A stretch of DNA of 60,036 nucleotides from Streptomyces sp. NP-1717 (GCF_022695985.1 NZ_JAAPBF010000024.1:1-60036); one strand, 5' to 3'. Positions 8,628 through 17,051 are shown, numbered from the stretch's first letter. Made by a program: numbers and translations. The notes: generated by a model from the sequence alone, not told the origin.

Positions 8628-8953
8628 CAGTGGGCCCCGCCGACGTTGAGAAGCACGACACCGGCGATGACGAGCGCGATGCCGGCGAGCTTCGCCGGGG
8701 TGGCCGCCTCGCTCAGGAACACCATGCCGATGGCGGCGACGGCGGCGGTGCCGACGCCGGCCCAGATCGCGTACGCGGTGCCGACGGAGAGGGTCTTCAG
8801 CGTCTGGGCGAGCAGCGCGAAGGCCAGCACGTACCCGATGACGGCCGCCAGTGAGGGCCAGAGCCGGGTGAAGCCGTCGCTGTACTTCATGGCCGTCGTG
8901 GCGGCCACCTCCGCCGCGATCGCGACGGCGAGCATTCCGTATCCGAGTCCCAT
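8627..8953 (-). CDS. SMR family multidrug efflux transporter (EmrE/QacC-like)
   Basis: A 108-residue four-helix membrane protein of the small multidrug resistance family, which exports cationic or guanidinium-like compounds by proton antiport as a dimer. The essential membrane glutamate is in helix 1 (AIAAEVAATTAMKYSDGF, at about residue 15). The signature GTAYAIWAGVGTA is in helix 3, and GIALVIAGVVLLN forms helix 4. I chose the ATG at 8953, in register with the family, rather than a longer frame reaching 9181. It is preceded at seven bases by a TACACT box and no ribosome site, so it is probably leaderless. A TetR repressor gene follows with overlapping codons. Confidence 0.95.
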   Translation of the reverse strand: MGLGYGMLAVAIAAEVAATTAMKYSDGFTRLWPSLAAVIGYVLAFALLAQTLKTLSVGTAYAIWAGVGTAAVAAIGMVFLSEAATPAKLAGIALVIAGVVLLNVGGAH

Positions 8954-8954
8954 G

Positions 8955-8990
8955 TGTACGAGTGTACGTATGGTTGCGTACGCCCGTACA
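8955..8990. promoter_or_regulatory. Probable TetR operator over the SMR promoter
   Basis: Two 16-base arms (8955-8970 and 8975-8990) with a 4-base spacer match at 13 of 16 positions; each arm itself holds two GTAC cores. On the minus strand the -10 box TACACT (8961-8966) lies inside the repeat, seven bases before the SMR ATG. Bound repressor would block RNA polymerase. Assignment to the TetR protein of the same unit is inference from position and symmetry. Confidence 0.7.
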
Positions 8991-9072
8991 CAGAATTGCT
9001 GGAGTCCTGGTGGAGCCCTGGAGCGGCTACCGTGTCCCGGCCGGAGTCGGCGACACACATCGGAGCTGAGCA

Positions 9073-10275
9073 GTGACGCAGGACCAGGGGTGGGGCGGCG
9101 GCGCGCGGGACGGCGGACCGCCGGGCGGACACGGCCCGTACGGCGGTGGTGGTCCGCCTCCGTACGGAGGTCAGCCGCCACCCGGCTGGGGTCCGCCTCC
9201 GTACGGAAACGGTCCGCCGCCCGGCTGGGGCGGCCGGCCGCGCCCCCGGGGGCCGAAGCCGGGCGTGATACCGCTCAGCCCCCTCGATCTCGGCGAGATA
9301 CTCGGGGGCGCGTTCGCCACGCTGGGCCGCTACTGGCGGCAACTGCTCGGCACAGCCGTGACCGTGTACGGCGTCGCGCTCCTGGTGGCCGGCGGGGCGC
9401 TGACCGTCGCGTACGCCGCCGTCGGCGACCATCTGTCCTCCGTCGTCGACACTCCCGCGCGTTCCTCACCCTCCTGGGACGACATACGGCCGCTGATCAT
9501 CACCTTCGCCGTCGTGTGGGTCGTGGTGACGGCCGTGCTGCTGCTGGCCAACGCGATGATGAAGGCCTGCTGCCCGGCGATCGTCCAGGAGGCGGTGCTC
9601 GGCAGGCCGGTCAGGGTCGGCACGGTCCTGCTGCGGGCGCTGTCCCGGGTACCCGCCGTCATCGGAACGGCCTTCCTGAGCGGGCTGATCATGATCGTTC
9701 CGGTGCTGCTGTTCATCACCGGCATCGTGTCCACGATGGTCACGGTCGTCGCCACGGGCGGCTGGGACCCGGCCGGATGGCTGATCCCGCTCGCCTTCGC
9801 GGGAGCTCTGGTCCTCGGGCCCCTGGCGGTCTGGCTGTGGGTGCTGTTCAGTCTCGCCCCGGCGGCCGTCGTCATCGAGTCGCGGGGACCGGTCGGCGCG
9901 CTGCGCCGCTCGGCCGAGCTGGTCCGCGGCTCGTGGTGGCGGATCTGCGGCATCTCGCTGCTGGCCTTCGTGATCGCCTCCGTCGCCGGCCTGGCGCTCC
10001 AGCAGCTGTTCAGCGTGACGAGGCTCTTCCCCGGCGCGTTCGACGCGGGAGAGTTCGGTTACGAGCCGACCCTCGGCCAGATCTTCGTCGCCGTGAGCGG
10101 CTATCTGGTCCTGGCCCTCGTCGGCCAGCTGGTCGGCCAGATCTTCTCCACGACCTTCCCCCAGCTGGTGCTGGGCCTCCTCTACATCGATCAGCGCATC
10201 CGTAAGGAGGATCTGGCCCCGGCACTGATCTCGGCGGCGTCGGCCGCGCCCGCCGCTCCTCCCGCCGGCCCCTGA
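9073..10275 (+). CDS. Multi-pass membrane protein with Gly/Pro/Tyr-rich repeat N-terminus
   Basis: A 400-residue protein of unknown function. Residues 1-65 are a low-complexity cytosolic head of Gly, Pro, Tyr and Trp with two copies of a 13-residue unit (GPPPYGxxPPPGW). About six hydrophobic helices follow (near residues 95-120, 140-160, 195-225, 240-265, 290-320 and 340-375). The LSPLDLGEILGGAFATLGRYW entry resembles the glycerophosphodiester phosphodiesterase membrane-domain/DUF975-like proteins often found in Actinobacteria. The end is a Pro/Ala tail. GTG at 9073 is preceded by CGGAG. It is divergent from the SMR gene and ends in a strong terminator. Confidence 0.82.
   Translation: MTQDQGWGGGARDGGPPGGHGPYGGGGPPPYGGQPPPGWGPPPYGNGPPPGWGGRPRPRGPKPGVIPLSPLDLGEILGGAFATLGRYWRQLLGTAVTVYGVALLVAGGALTVAYAAVGDHLSSVVDTPARSSPSWDDIRPLIITFAVVWVVVTAVLLLANAMMKACCPAIVQEAVLGRPVRVGTVLLRALSRVPAVIGTAFLSGLIMIVPVLLFITGIVSTMVTVVATGGWDPAGWLIPLAFAGALVLGPLAVWLWVLFSLAPAAVVIESRGPVGALRRSAELVRGSWWRICGISLLAFVIASVAGLALQQLFSVTRLFPGAFDAGEFGYEPTLGQIFVAVSGYLVLALVGQLVGQIFSTTFPQLVLGLLYIDQRIRKEDLAPALISAASAAPAAPPAGP
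9151..9228 (+). repeat. Tandem 39-bp coding repeat
   Basis: Two adjacent 39-bp units (9151-9189 and 9190-9228) share the opening GGTCCGCCTCCGTACGGA and the closing CCCGGCTGG. They encode the 13-residue Pro/Gly/Tyr/Trp unit of the membrane protein. Copy number could vary by slippage. Confidence 0.85.
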
Positions 10276-10289
10276 AGCCCCGCACACGA

Positions 10290-10330
10290 CGAGCGGGCCC
10301 CACGATCGCCAGGATCGTGGGGCCCGCTCG
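10290..10330. terminator. 18-bp stem-loop, bidirectional terminator
   Basis: A perfect 18-bp inverted repeat (10290-10307 with 10313-10330) with a 5-base loop lies between the membrane-protein gene and the convergent end of the suf operon. Confidence 0.9.
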
Positions 10331-10353
10331 CGCCGTCCGGTGAGGCAGTCGCC

Positions 10354-10692
10354 TCAGACGTTGAAGCCCAGCGCGCGCAGCTGCTCGCGGCCGTCGTCCG
10401 TGATCTTGTCGGGACCCCACGGGGGCATCCAGACCCAGTTGATCTTCAGCTCGTTGACGATGCCCTCCGTCGCCGACTTCGCCTGGTCCTCGATCACGTC
10501 GGTCAGCGGACAGGCCGCCGACGTCAGTGTCATGTCGAGGGTGGCGACGTTGGACTCGTCGATGTGGACGCCGTAGATCAGGCCCAGATTGACGACGTCA
10601 ATCCCCAGCTCGGGGTCGACGACGTCGTACAGCGCCTCGCGGACCTCCTCCTCGGAGGCCGGCTTCATCGTCACGGTCTCGTTCTCGCTCAT
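10354..10692 (-). CDS. sufT: Metal-sulfur cluster assembly factor SufT (MIP18/DUF59)
   Basis: A 112-residue MIP18-family (DUF59) protein, a cytosolic factor for maturation of iron-sulfur proteins. The family core is visible: ALYDVVDPELGIDVVNLGLI, then MTLTSAACPLTDVIEDQ with the conserved cysteine, then the VWMPPWGPDKI segment before a C-terminal helix. It is the last gene of the suf operon. Its ATG overlaps the sufU stop by four bases (ATGA), so translation is coupled. The position supports a role in cluster transfer or carrier function rather than phenylacetate metabolism (PaaD), which shares the domain. Confidence 0.92.
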   Translation of the reverse strand: MSENETVTMKPASEEEVREALYDVVDPELGIDVVNLGLIYGVHIDESNVATLDMTLTSAACPLTDVIEDQAKSATEGIVNELKINWVWMPPWGPDKITDDGREQLRALGFNV

Positions 10693-11153
10693 GCCGTCTC
10701 CTTCTGCGCGGTGTCGCCCAAAGCCTGGGCCGTCGCGTCCTTCCACGCCATCCAGCTCAGCAGCGCGCACTTCACACGGGCGGGGTACTTGGAAACGCCG
10801 GCGAACGCCACGGCGTCCTCCAGCACCTCCTCCATGGCATCGTCCGGCTCGATCTTGCCCTTGGACTGCATCAGTTCCAGGAAGGTGCTCTGGATCTTCT
10901 GCGCGTCCGCCAGCTCCTTGCCGACCAGAAGGTCGTTCAGCACGGACGCGCTGGCCTGGCTGATGGAGCAGCCCTGGCCCTCGTACGACACGTCGGCGAC
11001 ACGCGAGCCGTCGTACTTCACGCGCAGCGTGATCTCGTCACCGCACGTCGGATTGACGTGGTGCACCTCCGCGTCGCCGTCCCGCAGACCGCGCCCGTGG
11101 GGGTGCTTGTAGTGATCCAGGATGACTTCCTGGTACATGGAATCCAGCTTCAC
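10689..11153 (-). CDS. sufU: Fe-S cluster assembly protein SufU
   Basis: A 154-residue IscU-like protein that in Gram-positive bacteria acts as the zinc-dependent sulfurtransferase partner of SufS, accepting persulfide sulfur. The three conserved cysteines are present at about residues 37 (NPTCGDE), 62 (GQGCSIS) and 129 (ARVKCALL). The insertion between the second and third, typical of SufU over IscU, is also there. The start is a GTG at 11153, eleven bases after the sufS stop; an internal ATG (MYQEV) is the alternative. It lies between sufS and sufT, as in other actinobacterial suf operons, and no sufE is present. Confidence 0.94.
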   Translation of the reverse strand: MKLDSMYQEVILDHYKHPHGRGLRDGDAEVHHVNPTCGDEITLRVKYDGSRVADVSYEGQGCSISQASASVLNDLLVGKELADAQKIQSTFLELMQSKGKIEPDDAMEEVLEDAVAFAGVSKYPARVKCALLSWMAWKDATAQALGDTAQKETA

Positions 11154-11164
11154 CGGTCAATCCC

Positions 11165-12439
11165 TCATCCGAAGAAATTACGGACGTGCTCCAGCCCGTC
11201 GACCAGTGCGTCGACCTCCGACTGCGTGGAGTACAGATAGAACGACGCTCGCGTGGTCGCCGGAATTCCGTACCGCAGGCAGACCGGCCGCGCGCAGTGG
11301 TGACCGACCCGGACGGCGATGCCCTGCTCGTCCAGCACCTGCCCCACGTCGTGCGGGTGGATGTCTCCGAGTGTGAAGGAGATCGTGGCACCGCGCTCCT
11401 CGGCCGTGGACGGGCCGATGATCCGCAGGGAGGGGACCTCCAGCAGCCGCCGCACCGCGTACTCGGTGATGGCGTGCTCGTGCGCGGCGATCTTGTCCAT
11501 GCCGATCGCGCTCAGATAGTCCACGGCCGCGCCGAGGCCGACGGCCTGGGCGATCGGGGGCGTACCCGCCTCGAACTTGTGCGGCGCCGGGGCGTACGTG
11601 GAGGAGTGCATCGACACGGTCTCGATCATCTCGCCGCCGCCGAGGAACGGCGGCAGGTCCTCCAGCAGCTCCTGGCGGCCCCACAGGACGCCGATACCGG
11701 TCGGGCCGCACATCTTGTGGCCCGTGAAGGCCACGAAGTCGGCCTGGAGCGCCTGCACGTCGACCGCGACGTGCGGTGCCGCCTGCGAGGCGTCGATCAG
11801 CACCAGCGCGCCGACCTCCTGCGCGCGGCGGACGATCGCCTCGACCGGGTTGACCGTGCCCAGGATGTTCGAGATCAGCACGAAGGAGACGATCTTCGTC
11901 TTCTCGGTGATGACCTCGTTGATGTTCGACAGGTCGAGCCGGCCGTCGTCGGTGAGACCGAACCACTTCAGCTTCGCCCCGGTCCGCTGCGCGAGCAGCT
12001 GCCACGGCACGATGTTGGAGTGGTGCTCCATCTCCGTGATGACGATCTCGGTCTCGTGGTCCACCCGGTAGGGCTCGTCGGCCCAGCCCAGCATGTTCGC
12101 CACGAGGTTGAGCGACTCGGAGGCGTTCTTGGTGAAGATCACCTCGTCGCGGCTCGGCGCGTTGATGAAGGCGGCGACCTTGTCGCGCGCCCCTTCGTAG
12201 AGCGCCGTGGCCTCCTCGGCGAGCACGTGGACGCCGCGGTGCACGTTGGCGTTGTGCTGCTCGTAGTACTCGCTGAGGGCGTCGAGGACCTGGCGCGGTT
12301 TCTGCGACGTCGCCGCGTTGTCCAGGTACACGATCTTCTTCCCGTCGTGGACCAGCCGGTCCAGCAGCGGGAAGTCCTTGCGAACCGCCTCGTCGAGCAG
12401 TCGGTCCGGCCCGGTGAGGAGGCCTGACGGCTGTGTCAC
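11165..12439 (-). CDS. sufS: Cysteine desulfurase SufS
   Basis: A PLP-dependent group II cysteine desulfurase of 424 residues. It removes sulfur from cysteine, leaving alanine, and passes the persulfide to SufU. Visible marks are LDNAATSQKP near residue 40, HRGVHVLAEEAT near 70, the PLP-binding lysine in FTGHKMCGPTG (about K242), and the catalytic cysteine in HHCARPVCL (about C382). The NIVPWQLL and ASQAAPH cofactor contacts are also present. GTG at 12439 overlaps the sufC stop (GTGA), so the genes are translationally coupled. It is the main sulfur source for the SufBCD scaffold encoded by the same operon. Confidence 0.97.
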   Translation of the reverse strand: MTQPSGLLTGPDRLLDEAVRKDFPLLDRLVHDGKKIVYLDNAATSQKPRQVLDALSEYYEQHNANVHRGVHVLAEEATALYEGARDKVAAFINAPSRDEVIFTKNASESLNLVANMLGWADEPYRVDHETEIVITEMEHHSNIVPWQLLAQRTGAKLKWFGLTDDGRLDLSNINEVITEKTKIVSFVLISNILGTVNPVEAIVRRAQEVGALVLIDASQAAPHVAVDVQALQADFVAFTGHKMCGPTGIGVLWGRQELLEDLPPFLGGGEMIETVSMHSSTYAPAPHKFEAGTPPIAQAVGLGAAVDYLSAIGMDKIAAHEHAITEYAVRRLLEVPSLRIIGPSTAEERGATISFTLGDIHPHDVGQVLDEQGIAVRVGHHCARPVCLRYGIPATTRASFYLYSTQSEVDALVDGLEHVRNFFG

Positions 12440-13200
12440 GCGGATACGCCACCCTTCACGTACGCCTCGTAGCCCTCGTTCTCCAGCTTGTCCGCGAGCT
12501 CGGCACCGCCGGACTCGGCGATACGGCCCTGAGCGAAAACATGCACGAAGTCGGGCTTGATGTAGCGGAGGATCCGCGTGTAGTGCGTGATCAGCAGCGT
12601 GCCGACCTCTCCGCTCTCCCGGACGCGGTTGACGCCCTCGGAGACCACCCGCAGCGCGTCGACGTCCAGACCGGAGTCCGTCTCGTCGAGGATCGCGACC
12701 TTGGGCTTGAGCAGTTCGAGCTGAAGGATCTCGTGGCGCTTCTTCTCACCGCCGGAGAAGCCTTCGTTGACGTTGCGCTCCGCGAACGCGGGGTCCATCT
12801 GGAGCTGTTCCATCGCGCCCTTGACCTCCTTCACCCACGTACGCAGCTTGGGTGCCTCGCCGCGCATGGCGGTGGCGGAGGTGCGCAGGAAGTTGGAGAC
12901 CGAGACGCCGGGGACCTCGACGGGGTACTGCATCGCGAGGAAGAGCCCGGCGCGGGCGCGCTCGTCGACGGTCATGTCCAGGACGTCCTCGCCGTCCAGC
13001 GTCACGGTGCCACCGGTGATCGTGTACTTGGGGTGGCCCGCGATGGAGTACGCGAGGGTCGACTTGCCGGAGCCGTTGGGGCCCATGATGGCGTGCGTCT
13101 CGCCCTGCTTGACGGTCAGGTCGACGCCCCTGAGGATCTCGCGGGCACCGCCCTCCGCCTCGACAGTGACGTGCAGGTCGTTGATTTCAAGGGTTGCCAT
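12436..13200 (-). CDS. sufC: Fe-S cluster assembly ATPase SufC
   Basis: The ABC-type ATPase of the SufBCD scaffold, 254 residues, cytosolic. Walker A is GPNGSGKST at residues 40-48. The Q-loop region is LFLAMQYPVEVPGVSVSNFL, the signature is FSGGEKKR, and Walker B with D-loop is VAILDETDSGLD, followed by the TLLITHY switch. These variants (ETDSGLD, GGEKKR) are diagnostic of SufC over transport ATPases. ATG at 13200 follows AGGAG; the frame stays open further upstream but that part is antisense noise of the Rieske gene. Four bases separate it from the Rieske gene stop. Confidence 0.97.
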   Translation of the reverse strand: MATLEINDLHVTVEAEGGAREILRGVDLTVKQGETHAIMGPNGSGKSTLAYSIAGHPKYTITGGTVTLDGEDVLDMTVDERARAGLFLAMQYPVEVPGVSVSNFLRTSATAMRGEAPKLRTWVKEVKGAMEQLQMDPAFAERNVNEGFSGGEKKRHEILQLELLKPKVAILDETDSGLDVDALRVVSEGVNRVRESGEVGTLLITHYTRILRYIKPDFVHVFAQGRIAESGGAELADKLENEGYEAYVKGGVSA

Positions 13201-13204
13201 GGAC

Positions 13205-13522
13205 TCAGGACTCCTGGGTGACGGAGACGAGCACATCGTCCCCTTGGATCTGTACGGGGTATACGGGGACGGGGCGCGTCGCGGGCAGGGCGTTCGGCTT
13301 GCCGGTACGCAGGTCGAAGCTGGAGCCGTGCAGCCAGCACTCGATCGAGCAGTCCTCGACCTCGCCCTCGGAGAGGGAGACGTTGGCGTGCGAGCAGATG
13401 TCGTTGATCGCGAACACCTCGCCCTCGGTACGGACGACGGAGACCGGTACGCCGTCGAGCTCCACCCGCTTGGGGGTGCCGTCCTCCAGCTCGGCCAGTC
13501 CACAGACTCGGACGAAGTTCAT
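13205..13522 (-). CDS. Rieske [2Fe-2S] ferredoxin-like protein in the suf operon
   Basis: A 105-residue single-domain Rieske protein. Its cluster ligands are intact: Cys43-x-His45 (CSHANVSL) and Cys62-xx-His65 (CWLHGSSFD). Such proteins resemble the ferredoxin components of non-heme dioxygenases and NirD, but here no oxygenase is adjacent. The gene sits between sufD and sufC in the suf operon of Streptomyces and other Actinobacteria. It may supply electrons to cluster assembly or serve as a client; that is inference. The ATG at 13522 overlaps the sufD stop (TGATG), and a TTG directly before it is a less likely start. Confidence 0.93.
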   Translation of the reverse strand: MNFVRVCGLAELEDGTPKRVELDGVPVSVVRTEGEVFAINDICSHANVSLSEGEVEDCSIECWLHGSSFDLRTGKPNALPATRPVPVYPVQIQGDDVLVSVTQES

Positions 13523-14700
13523 CAAACCGATGCCTCCAGCTCCGCCTCGATCTTGGCGATCAGGCGCTCCTCGACATCGGGCAGTCCGATCTGCTGGACC
13601 AGCTCGGCGAAGAAGCCGCGGATGACCAGGCGGCGGGCCTCGACCTGCGGGATACCGCGCGACATCAGGTAGAAGAGCTGCTCGTCGTCGAACCGGCCGG
13701 TGGCCGAGGCGTGACCGGCGCCGGCGATCTCGCCGGTCTCGATCTCCAGGTTCGGCACGGAGTCGACCCGGGCGCCGTCCGTGAGGACCAGGTTCCGGTT
13801 CATCTCGTAGGTGTCGGTGCCCTCGGCGACGGCGCGGATGATCACGTCACCGATCCAGACGGCGTGCGCGTCGTCGCCCTGGAGCGCGCCCTTGTAGACG
13901 GCGTTGGACTTGCAGTGCGGGGCGTTGTGGTCGACCAGGAGGCGGTGCTCCTGGTGCTGGCCCTTGTCGGTGAAGTACAGGCCGAACAGCTCGGCCTCGC
14001 CGCCGGGGCCCGCGTACCGCACGCGCGGGTGGAGCCGTACGACGTCGCCGCCGAAGGTCACCACGATCGACTTGAACGAGGCGTCCCGGCCGACCAGCGC
14101 GTTGTGCTGGGAGACGTGGACGGCCTCGTCGTCCCAGTCCTGCACGGACACCACGGTCAGCTTGGCGCCGTCACCGACGAGGAAGTCGACATTGGAGGCG
14201 ACCACCGCGTCACCGGTGTGGTCGATGACCACGACCGCCTCGGCGAAGGCGCCCAGTTCGATCACCTGGTGCACGAACGCGGTACCGCCCTGGCCGTGCA
14301 CGGTGATCCGGATCGGCTCGGTGAGCACGGCCTCCTTGGGAACGGAGACGACCGACGCCTTCTCGAACGAGGTGAACGCCTGCGCGGCGACCCGGTCCAC
14401 CGGCGTACCGGCCCTGCCCACGCGCGGGTCGTCGCGGCCGACTGTCTCCTGGACGACGCCCGCGGGGGCGGACACCTCCGTACGGATACGGCCGTCGGCG
14501 ACGGCCGTACCGTCCTGGAGACCGCGCAGCCGCTCCAGCGGCGTGAACCGCCACTCCTCCTCGCGACCGTGCGGAACGGGGAAGTCCGCGACGTCGTAGG
14601 ACGGCGGCGCGCTCATGCGCGTGGCGACGGTCGACTCGGCGGCCACCGCGATCGAACCGGCGGTGGTGGAACCCACCGGAATGTTCTGAGCCTCAGCCAT
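13522..14700 (-). CDS. sufD: Fe-S cluster assembly protein SufD
   Basis: The SufD subunit of the SufBC2D scaffold, 392 residues, which pairs with SufB through a right-handed beta helix and binds SufC at its C-terminus. Features seen are the N-terminal helical part (VPHGREEEWRFTPLERL), a beta-rich middle with repeated valine patterns, the DHNAPHCKSNAVYKGAL segment with the conserved His and Cys, and the C-terminal helical signature [24 protein letters not shown] at 14700 is chosen; a 69-base gap separates it from the sufB stop. It overlaps the Rieske gene at its end. Confidence 0.95.
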   Translation of the reverse strand: MAEAQNIPVGSTTAGSIAVAAESTVATRMSAPPSYDVADFPVPHGREEEWRFTPLERLRGLQDGTAVADGRIRTEVSAPAGVVQETVGRDDPRVGRAGTPVDRVAAQAFTSFEKASVVSVPKEAVLTEPIRITVHGQGGTAFVHQVIELGAFAEAVVVIDHTGDAVVASNVDFLVGDGAKLTVVSVQDWDDEAVHVSQHNALVGRDASFKSIVVTFGGDVVRLHPRVRYAGPGGEAELFGLYFTDKGQHQEHRLLVDHNAPHCKSNAVYKGALQGDDAHAVWIGDVIIRAVAEGTDTYEMNRNLVLTDGARVDSVPNLEIETGEIAGAGHASATGRFDDEQLFYLMSRGIPQVEARRLVIRGFFAELVQQIGLPDVEERLIAKIEAELEASV

Positions 14701-14769
14701 GGCTGTCGTCGTGCTCTCTCTCTGCCTCTTGGGGAATCGGTCGCTGCTGCGGACTGGCGCTCGGAAGCG

Positions 14770-16191
14770 TCAGCCGACGGAGCCTTCCATCTGGAGCTCG
14801 ATGAGCCGGTTGAGCTCCAGGGCGTACTCCATGGGCAGTTCCTTGGCGATCGGCTCCACGAAGCCGCGCACGATCATCGCCATCGCCTCGAACTCGGTCA
14901 TACCGCGGCTCATCAGGTAGAAGAGCTGGTCCTCGGAGACCTTGGAGACGGTCGCCTCGTGCCCCATCGACACGTCGTCCTCACGGACGTCGACGTACGG
15001 GTAGGTGTCGGAACGCGAGACGGTGTCGACCAGCAGCGCGTCACAGAGCACGTTGGACTTCGATCCGGGCGCGCCCTCACCGATCTCGATGAGACCTCGG
15101 TAGGAGGTACGGCCGCCGCCTCGCGCCACCGACTTGGAGACGATGTTGGACGAGGTGTTCGGAGCCATGTGGACCATCTTGGCGCCGGCGTCCTGGTGCT
15201 GGCCCTCGCCCGCGAAGGCGATGGACAGGGTCTCGCCCTTGGCGTGCTCGCCCATCAGGTAGACGGCCGGGTACTTCATGGTGACCTTGGAGCCGATGTT
15301 GCCGTCGACCCACTCCATGGTCGCGCCCTCGTAGGCCACGGCACGCTTGGTGACGAGGTTGTAGACGTTGTTCGACCAGTTCTGGATGGTCGTGTAACGG
15401 CAGCGGCCACCCTTCTTGACGATGATCTCGACGACGGCGCTGTGCAGCGAGTCCGAGGAGTAGATCGGGGCGGTGCAGCCCTCGACGTAGTGGACGTAGG
15501 CGTCCTCGTCGACGATGATCAGCGTCCGCTCGAACTGGCCCATGTTCTCCGTGTTGATACGGAAGTACGCCTGGAGCGGGATCTCGACGTGCACGCCCTT
15601 CGGCACGTAGATGAACGAACCGCCGGACCACACGGCCGAGTTCAGCGAGGCGAACTTGTTGTCGCCGACCGGGATGACCGTGCCGAAGTACTCCTGGAAG
15701 AGCTCCGGGTGCTCCTTGAGCGCGGTGTCGGTGTCCTGGAAGATGACGCCCTGCTCCTCCAGGTCCTCGCGGATCTGGTGGTAGACGACCTCGGACTCGT
15801 ACTGGGCCGCGACACCGGCGACGAGGCGCTGCTTCTCCGCCTCGGGGATGCCGAGCTTGTCGTAGGTGTTCTTGATGTCCTCGGGCAGGTCCTCCCAGGA
15901 CTCCGCCTGCTTCTCCGTCGACCGGACGAAGTACTTGATGTTGTCGAAGTCGATGCCCGACAGGTCGGAGCCCCAGCTCGGCATGGGCTTCTTGCCGAAG
16001 AGCTTGAGTCCCTTGAGGCGGAGCTTCAGCATCCACTCGGGCTCGTTCTTCTTCGACGAGATGTCGCGCACGACCTCTTCGGAGAGACCGCGCTTCGCGG
16101 TGGCGCCTGCCGTGTCGGAGTCGGCCCAGCCGTATTCGTACTTGCCCAGTCCGTCGAGCTCAGGATGGGCGGTCTCCGTGGGGAGCGTCAT
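14770..16191 (-). CDS. sufB: Fe-S cluster assembly protein SufB
   Basis: The main scaffold subunit on which the nascent cluster is built; 473 residues is the normal length. Recognisable segments are the N-terminal [11 protein letters not shown], the [19 protein letters not shown] region, the [26 protein letters not shown] beta-helix entry given here only as a landmark at about residues 150-180, the [17 protein letters not shown] segment with the conserved cysteine, and the C-terminal [20 protein letters not shown] at 16191 follows GGGAGGA and overlaps the sufR stop (ATGA), so sufR and sufB are coupled. There is no intein insertion, unlike mycobacterial SufB. Confidence 0.97.
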   Translation of the reverse strand: MTLPTETAHPELDGLGKYEYGWADSDTAGATAKRGLSEEVVRDISSKKNEPEWMLKLRLKGLKLFGKKPMPSWGSDLSGIDFDNIKYFVRSTEKQAESWEDLPEDIKNTYDKLGIPEAEKQRLVAGVAAQYESEVVYHQIREDLEEQGVIFQDTDTALKEHPELFQEYFGTVIPVGDNKFASLNSAVWSGGSFIYVPKGVHVEIPLQAYFRINTENMGQFERTLIIVDEDAYVHYVEGCTAPIYSSDSLHSAVVEIIVKKGGRCRYTTIQNWSNNVYNLVTKRAVAYEGATMEWVDGNIGSKVTMKYPAVYLMGEHAKGETLSIAFAGEGQHQDAGAKMVHMAPNTSSNIVSKSVARGGGRTSYRGLIEIGEGAPGSKSNVLCDALLVDTVSRSDTYPYVDVREDDVSMGHEATVSKVSEDQLFYLMSRGMTEFEAMAMIVRGFVEPIAKELPMEYALELNRLIELQMEGSVG

Positions 16192-17015
16192 GCGGGGTTC
16201 CTCCCGGCCGTGCTTTCGGATGCGTGATGTTCGGTCTGCTGGTTGATCTGCGGTGGATCGGTCTGTGTGGTGCCGGCCCCCGGCGTTCCGCCGGCGCGCG
16301 GCGTCCCCGGTGGCGCGCCGTGCCCGGCGCCGTGGGGGATGAACGTGGTGCACACCCCGTCACCGTGGGCGATGGTCGCCAGCCGCTGCACATGGGTGCC
16401 CAGCAGCTCGGAGAAGAACTCCGTCTCCGCCTCGCACAACTGCGGATACTTCTCGGCCACGTGGGCCACCGGGCAGTGGTGCTGGCACAGCTGCTCGCCC
16501 TGCTGGTTCGGAGCGCTACGAGCCGTAGCAGCGTACCCGTCGGCGCTCAGCGCCTTGGCGAGTGCCTCCGTGCGCTTCTCGGGGGCGGCGTCCTCGACCG
16601 CTTCCCGGTACGCCCCCGCCTGGGTGGCGATCCGGTCGCGCGCGAAGGCGGTGACGGCCGCGTCGCCCCGGGCGCCGCCGCCCGCGCCGCGGGCGATCCA
16701 CTCGATGGCGTCGGCGGCGAGCTTGTCGTACGACTGGTCGAAGGCGTCCCGGCCGCAGTCGGTCAGGGCGAACACCTTGGCGGGCCTGCCACGCCCTCGC
16801 GAGCCGTAGACTCGCTGGTCACGCGGTTCCACGACGGCGTCGGCGACCAGCGCGTCGAGATGGCGGCGGACGGCGGCCTGGGTGAGCTTCAGGCGCCCCG
16901 CGAGGTCGGAGACGGTGGACGGGCCGTGGTCCAGGATGGAGCGCGCGACCCGGTTGCGCGTCGAGCGCTCACCGGTCGCGAGTTCCTCCTGCGGAGCCTC
17001 GCCAACGTATTTCAC
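16188..17015 (-). CDS. sufR: SufR-type Fe-S cluster-sensing repressor of the suf operon
   Basis: A winged-helix repressor that in cyanobacteria and Actinobacteria binds an Fe-S cluster and represses suf until cluster demand rises. The DNA-binding domain is near residues 20-75 ([24 protein letters not shown], then the wing [10 protein letters not shown]). The C-terminal part has conserved cysteines C177, C181 and C194 as likely cluster ligands. The last ~50 residues are low-complexity Gly/Pro/Thr/His. I chose GTG 17015, six bases past a -10-like AACAAT. A TTG at 17051 would add 12 residues, and the intervening ATG at 17023 opens only a four-codon out-of-frame ORF whose stop overlaps the GTG. 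Confidence 0.92.
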   Translation of the reverse strand: MKYVGEAPQEELATGERSTRNRVARSILDHGPSTVSDLAGRLKLTQAAVRRHLDALVADAVVEPRDQRVYGSRGRGRPAKVFALTDCGRDAFDQSYDKLAADAIEWIARGAGGGARGDAAVTAFARDRIATQAGAYREAVEDAAPEKRTEALAKALSADGYAATARSAPNQQGEQLCQHHCPVAHVAEKYPQLCEAETEFFSELLGTHVQRLATIAHGDGVCTTFIPHGAGHGAPPGTPRAGGTPGAGTTQTDPPQINQQTEHHASESTAGRNPA

Positions 17016-17051
17016 AACGCCATTGTTGCGTAATTCCTTCGGGAGTGACAA
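17015..17051 (-). promoter_or_regulatory. suf operon promoter with SufR operator (CAAC-N6-GTTG)
   Basis: On the minus strand TTGTCA (17046-17051) and AACAAT (17022-17027) are 18 bases apart and end six bases before the GTG of sufR, giving a leaderless transcript. A perfect CAAC-N6-GTTG palindrome (17015-17028) covers the -10 box and the start. This is the motif reported for SufR operators in cyanobacteria and, as I recall, in Streptomyces. The layout implies autoregulation of the whole operon. Confidence 0.8.

Noticed and set aside
13201..13503. Apparent N-terminal extension of SufC
   Set aside because: It overlaps the Rieske gene in another frame; SufC begins at ATG 13200 with a ribosome site.
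13711..16227. 838-codon plus-strand frame opposite sufD and sufB
   Set aside because: Antisense shadow of well-identified suf genes; composition biased to Val, Asp, Gly and Arg.
17012..17023. Four-codon ORF (ATG GCG TTG TGA) upstream of sufR as a leader peptide
   Set aside because: If the -10 box is right the transcript starts after it, so it would not be in the mRNA. Kept only as a note.
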